Source: Acinetobacter calcoaceticus ANC 3811 (lineage in GTDB: Bacteria; Pseudomonadota; Gammaproteobacteria; Pseudomonadales; Moraxellaceae). From it: DNA of 64,000 bases. The stretch covers positions 1,802,773-1,866,772 of the forward strand of contig NZ_KB976986.1 of NCBI RefSeq assembly GCF_000399665.1, in the 5' to 3' direction. Below are positions 63,817 to 64,000 of the stretch, piece by piece. Made by a program: the position numbers and the translations under genes. How positions within the stretch are numbered: position 1 is the first letter of the stretch; every line of letters starts with the position of its first letter. The notes under the pieces were generated by a model, which did no database searches, was not told the DNA's origin, and saw only the letters and a list, made by a program, of their open reading frames with translations.

Positions 63817-64000
63817 ATGCAAAATCAGACTGCTCCAAACCTCCCCTCAAATCAACTTGGAAAAGCACTGCTTTGTCTTATGACATCAGCATTATTATTT
63901 TCCATTATGGGAGTGTGCATTCGTTTTGCTTCACAAACGGTAGACAATGCGACCGTCGTATTTTTTAGAAATGCAGTAGGTTTATTTATTTTTATTCCTA
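63817..64000 (+). CDS. EamA/DMT family transporter (3' end outside window)
   Basis: From ATG 63817 an open frame runs off the window (61 codons visible). It reads a polar N-terminus (MQNQTAPNLPSNQLG), then KALLCLMTSALLFSIMGVC as the first membrane helix, IRFASQTVDNATVVFFRNAVG and the start of a second helix. The helix-1 pattern and the FFRNAVG segment (compare xFxRxxxA in EamA proteins) are typical of drug/metabolite transporter family proteins. RBS is not obvious. Substrate is unknown. It follows the hca terminator, so it is probably a separate unit. Confidence 0.8.
   Translation, partial: MQNQTAPNLPSNQLGKALLCLMTSALLFSIMGVCIRFASQTVDNATVVFFRNAVGLFIFIP

Overview
The window is chromosomal DNA of an Acinetobacter species. 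The evidence is the AT-rich gammaproteobacterial coding style, the gene orders alaS-lysC-csrA and hisZ-purA, an 84-residue CsrA, and a van plus hca hydroxycinnamate locus of the kind described in Acinetobacter baylyi. I did not resolve the species. No tRNA, rRNA, CRISPR array, prophage or intact insertion sequence was seen. The only mobile trace is a roughly 286-bp element with 19-bp terminal inverted repeats at 11823-12108.

Positions 1-31500 are mostly housekeeping and single genes: a 5'-truncated rlmKL, a CinA-domain protein, clpB behind a heat-shock (sigma-32) promoter, an M23 peptidase, a GNAT protein, OsmC, a Crp/Vfr-type regulator, an aldo/keto reductase, an M48 lipoprotein protease, hisZ-purA, an Epd/GAPDH-family gene, alaS-lysC-csrA, rnhB, cytochrome b561, a purine salvage pair (adenine deaminase and AzgA-type permease) and a pirin. 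The standout is a 1303-residue protein at 5793-9704. It joins an N-terminal DyP-type heme peroxidase domain to a complete-looking glycyl radical enzyme, with both the Cys-x-Glu active-site motif and the C-terminal glycyl loop. No radical-SAM activase lies in the window, and the genus is known as strictly aerobic.

Positions 31582-43428 hold two parallel oxidation clusters. Cluster A (TetR; a ferritin-like 'metal-dependent hydrolase', an SDR, a Baeyer-Villiger-type monooxygenase, then an LCM-type methyltransferase) carries a repeated operator in its divergent promoter region. Cluster B (divergent AraC; monooxygenase, SDR, HSL-family esterase, GMC oxidase) contains every enzyme class needed to take a secondary alcohol to a ketone, then an ester, then hydrolysis products. 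Its layout resembles the mycobacterial virS-mymA locus. An OsmC-YcaO fusion follows.

Positions 45943-63671 form an aromatic-acid catabolic island: porin, VanK-type transporter, vanAB, vanR, hcaR, hcaK-type transporter, then hcaA-B-C-D-E, a DUF3237 protein, a PaaI-type thioesterase and a tannase/feruloyl-esterase-family lipoprotein. Together these predict ester hydrolysis, uptake, CoA activation of ferulate, caffeate or coumarate, side-chain removal to the benzaldehyde, oxidation to the benzoate, and O-demethylation of vanillate to protocatechuate. Four GGATCC-centred palindromes mark VanR operators between vanK and vanA. An 18-bp inverted repeat marks likely HcaR sites in front of hcaA. The window ends inside an EamA/DMT transporter gene.
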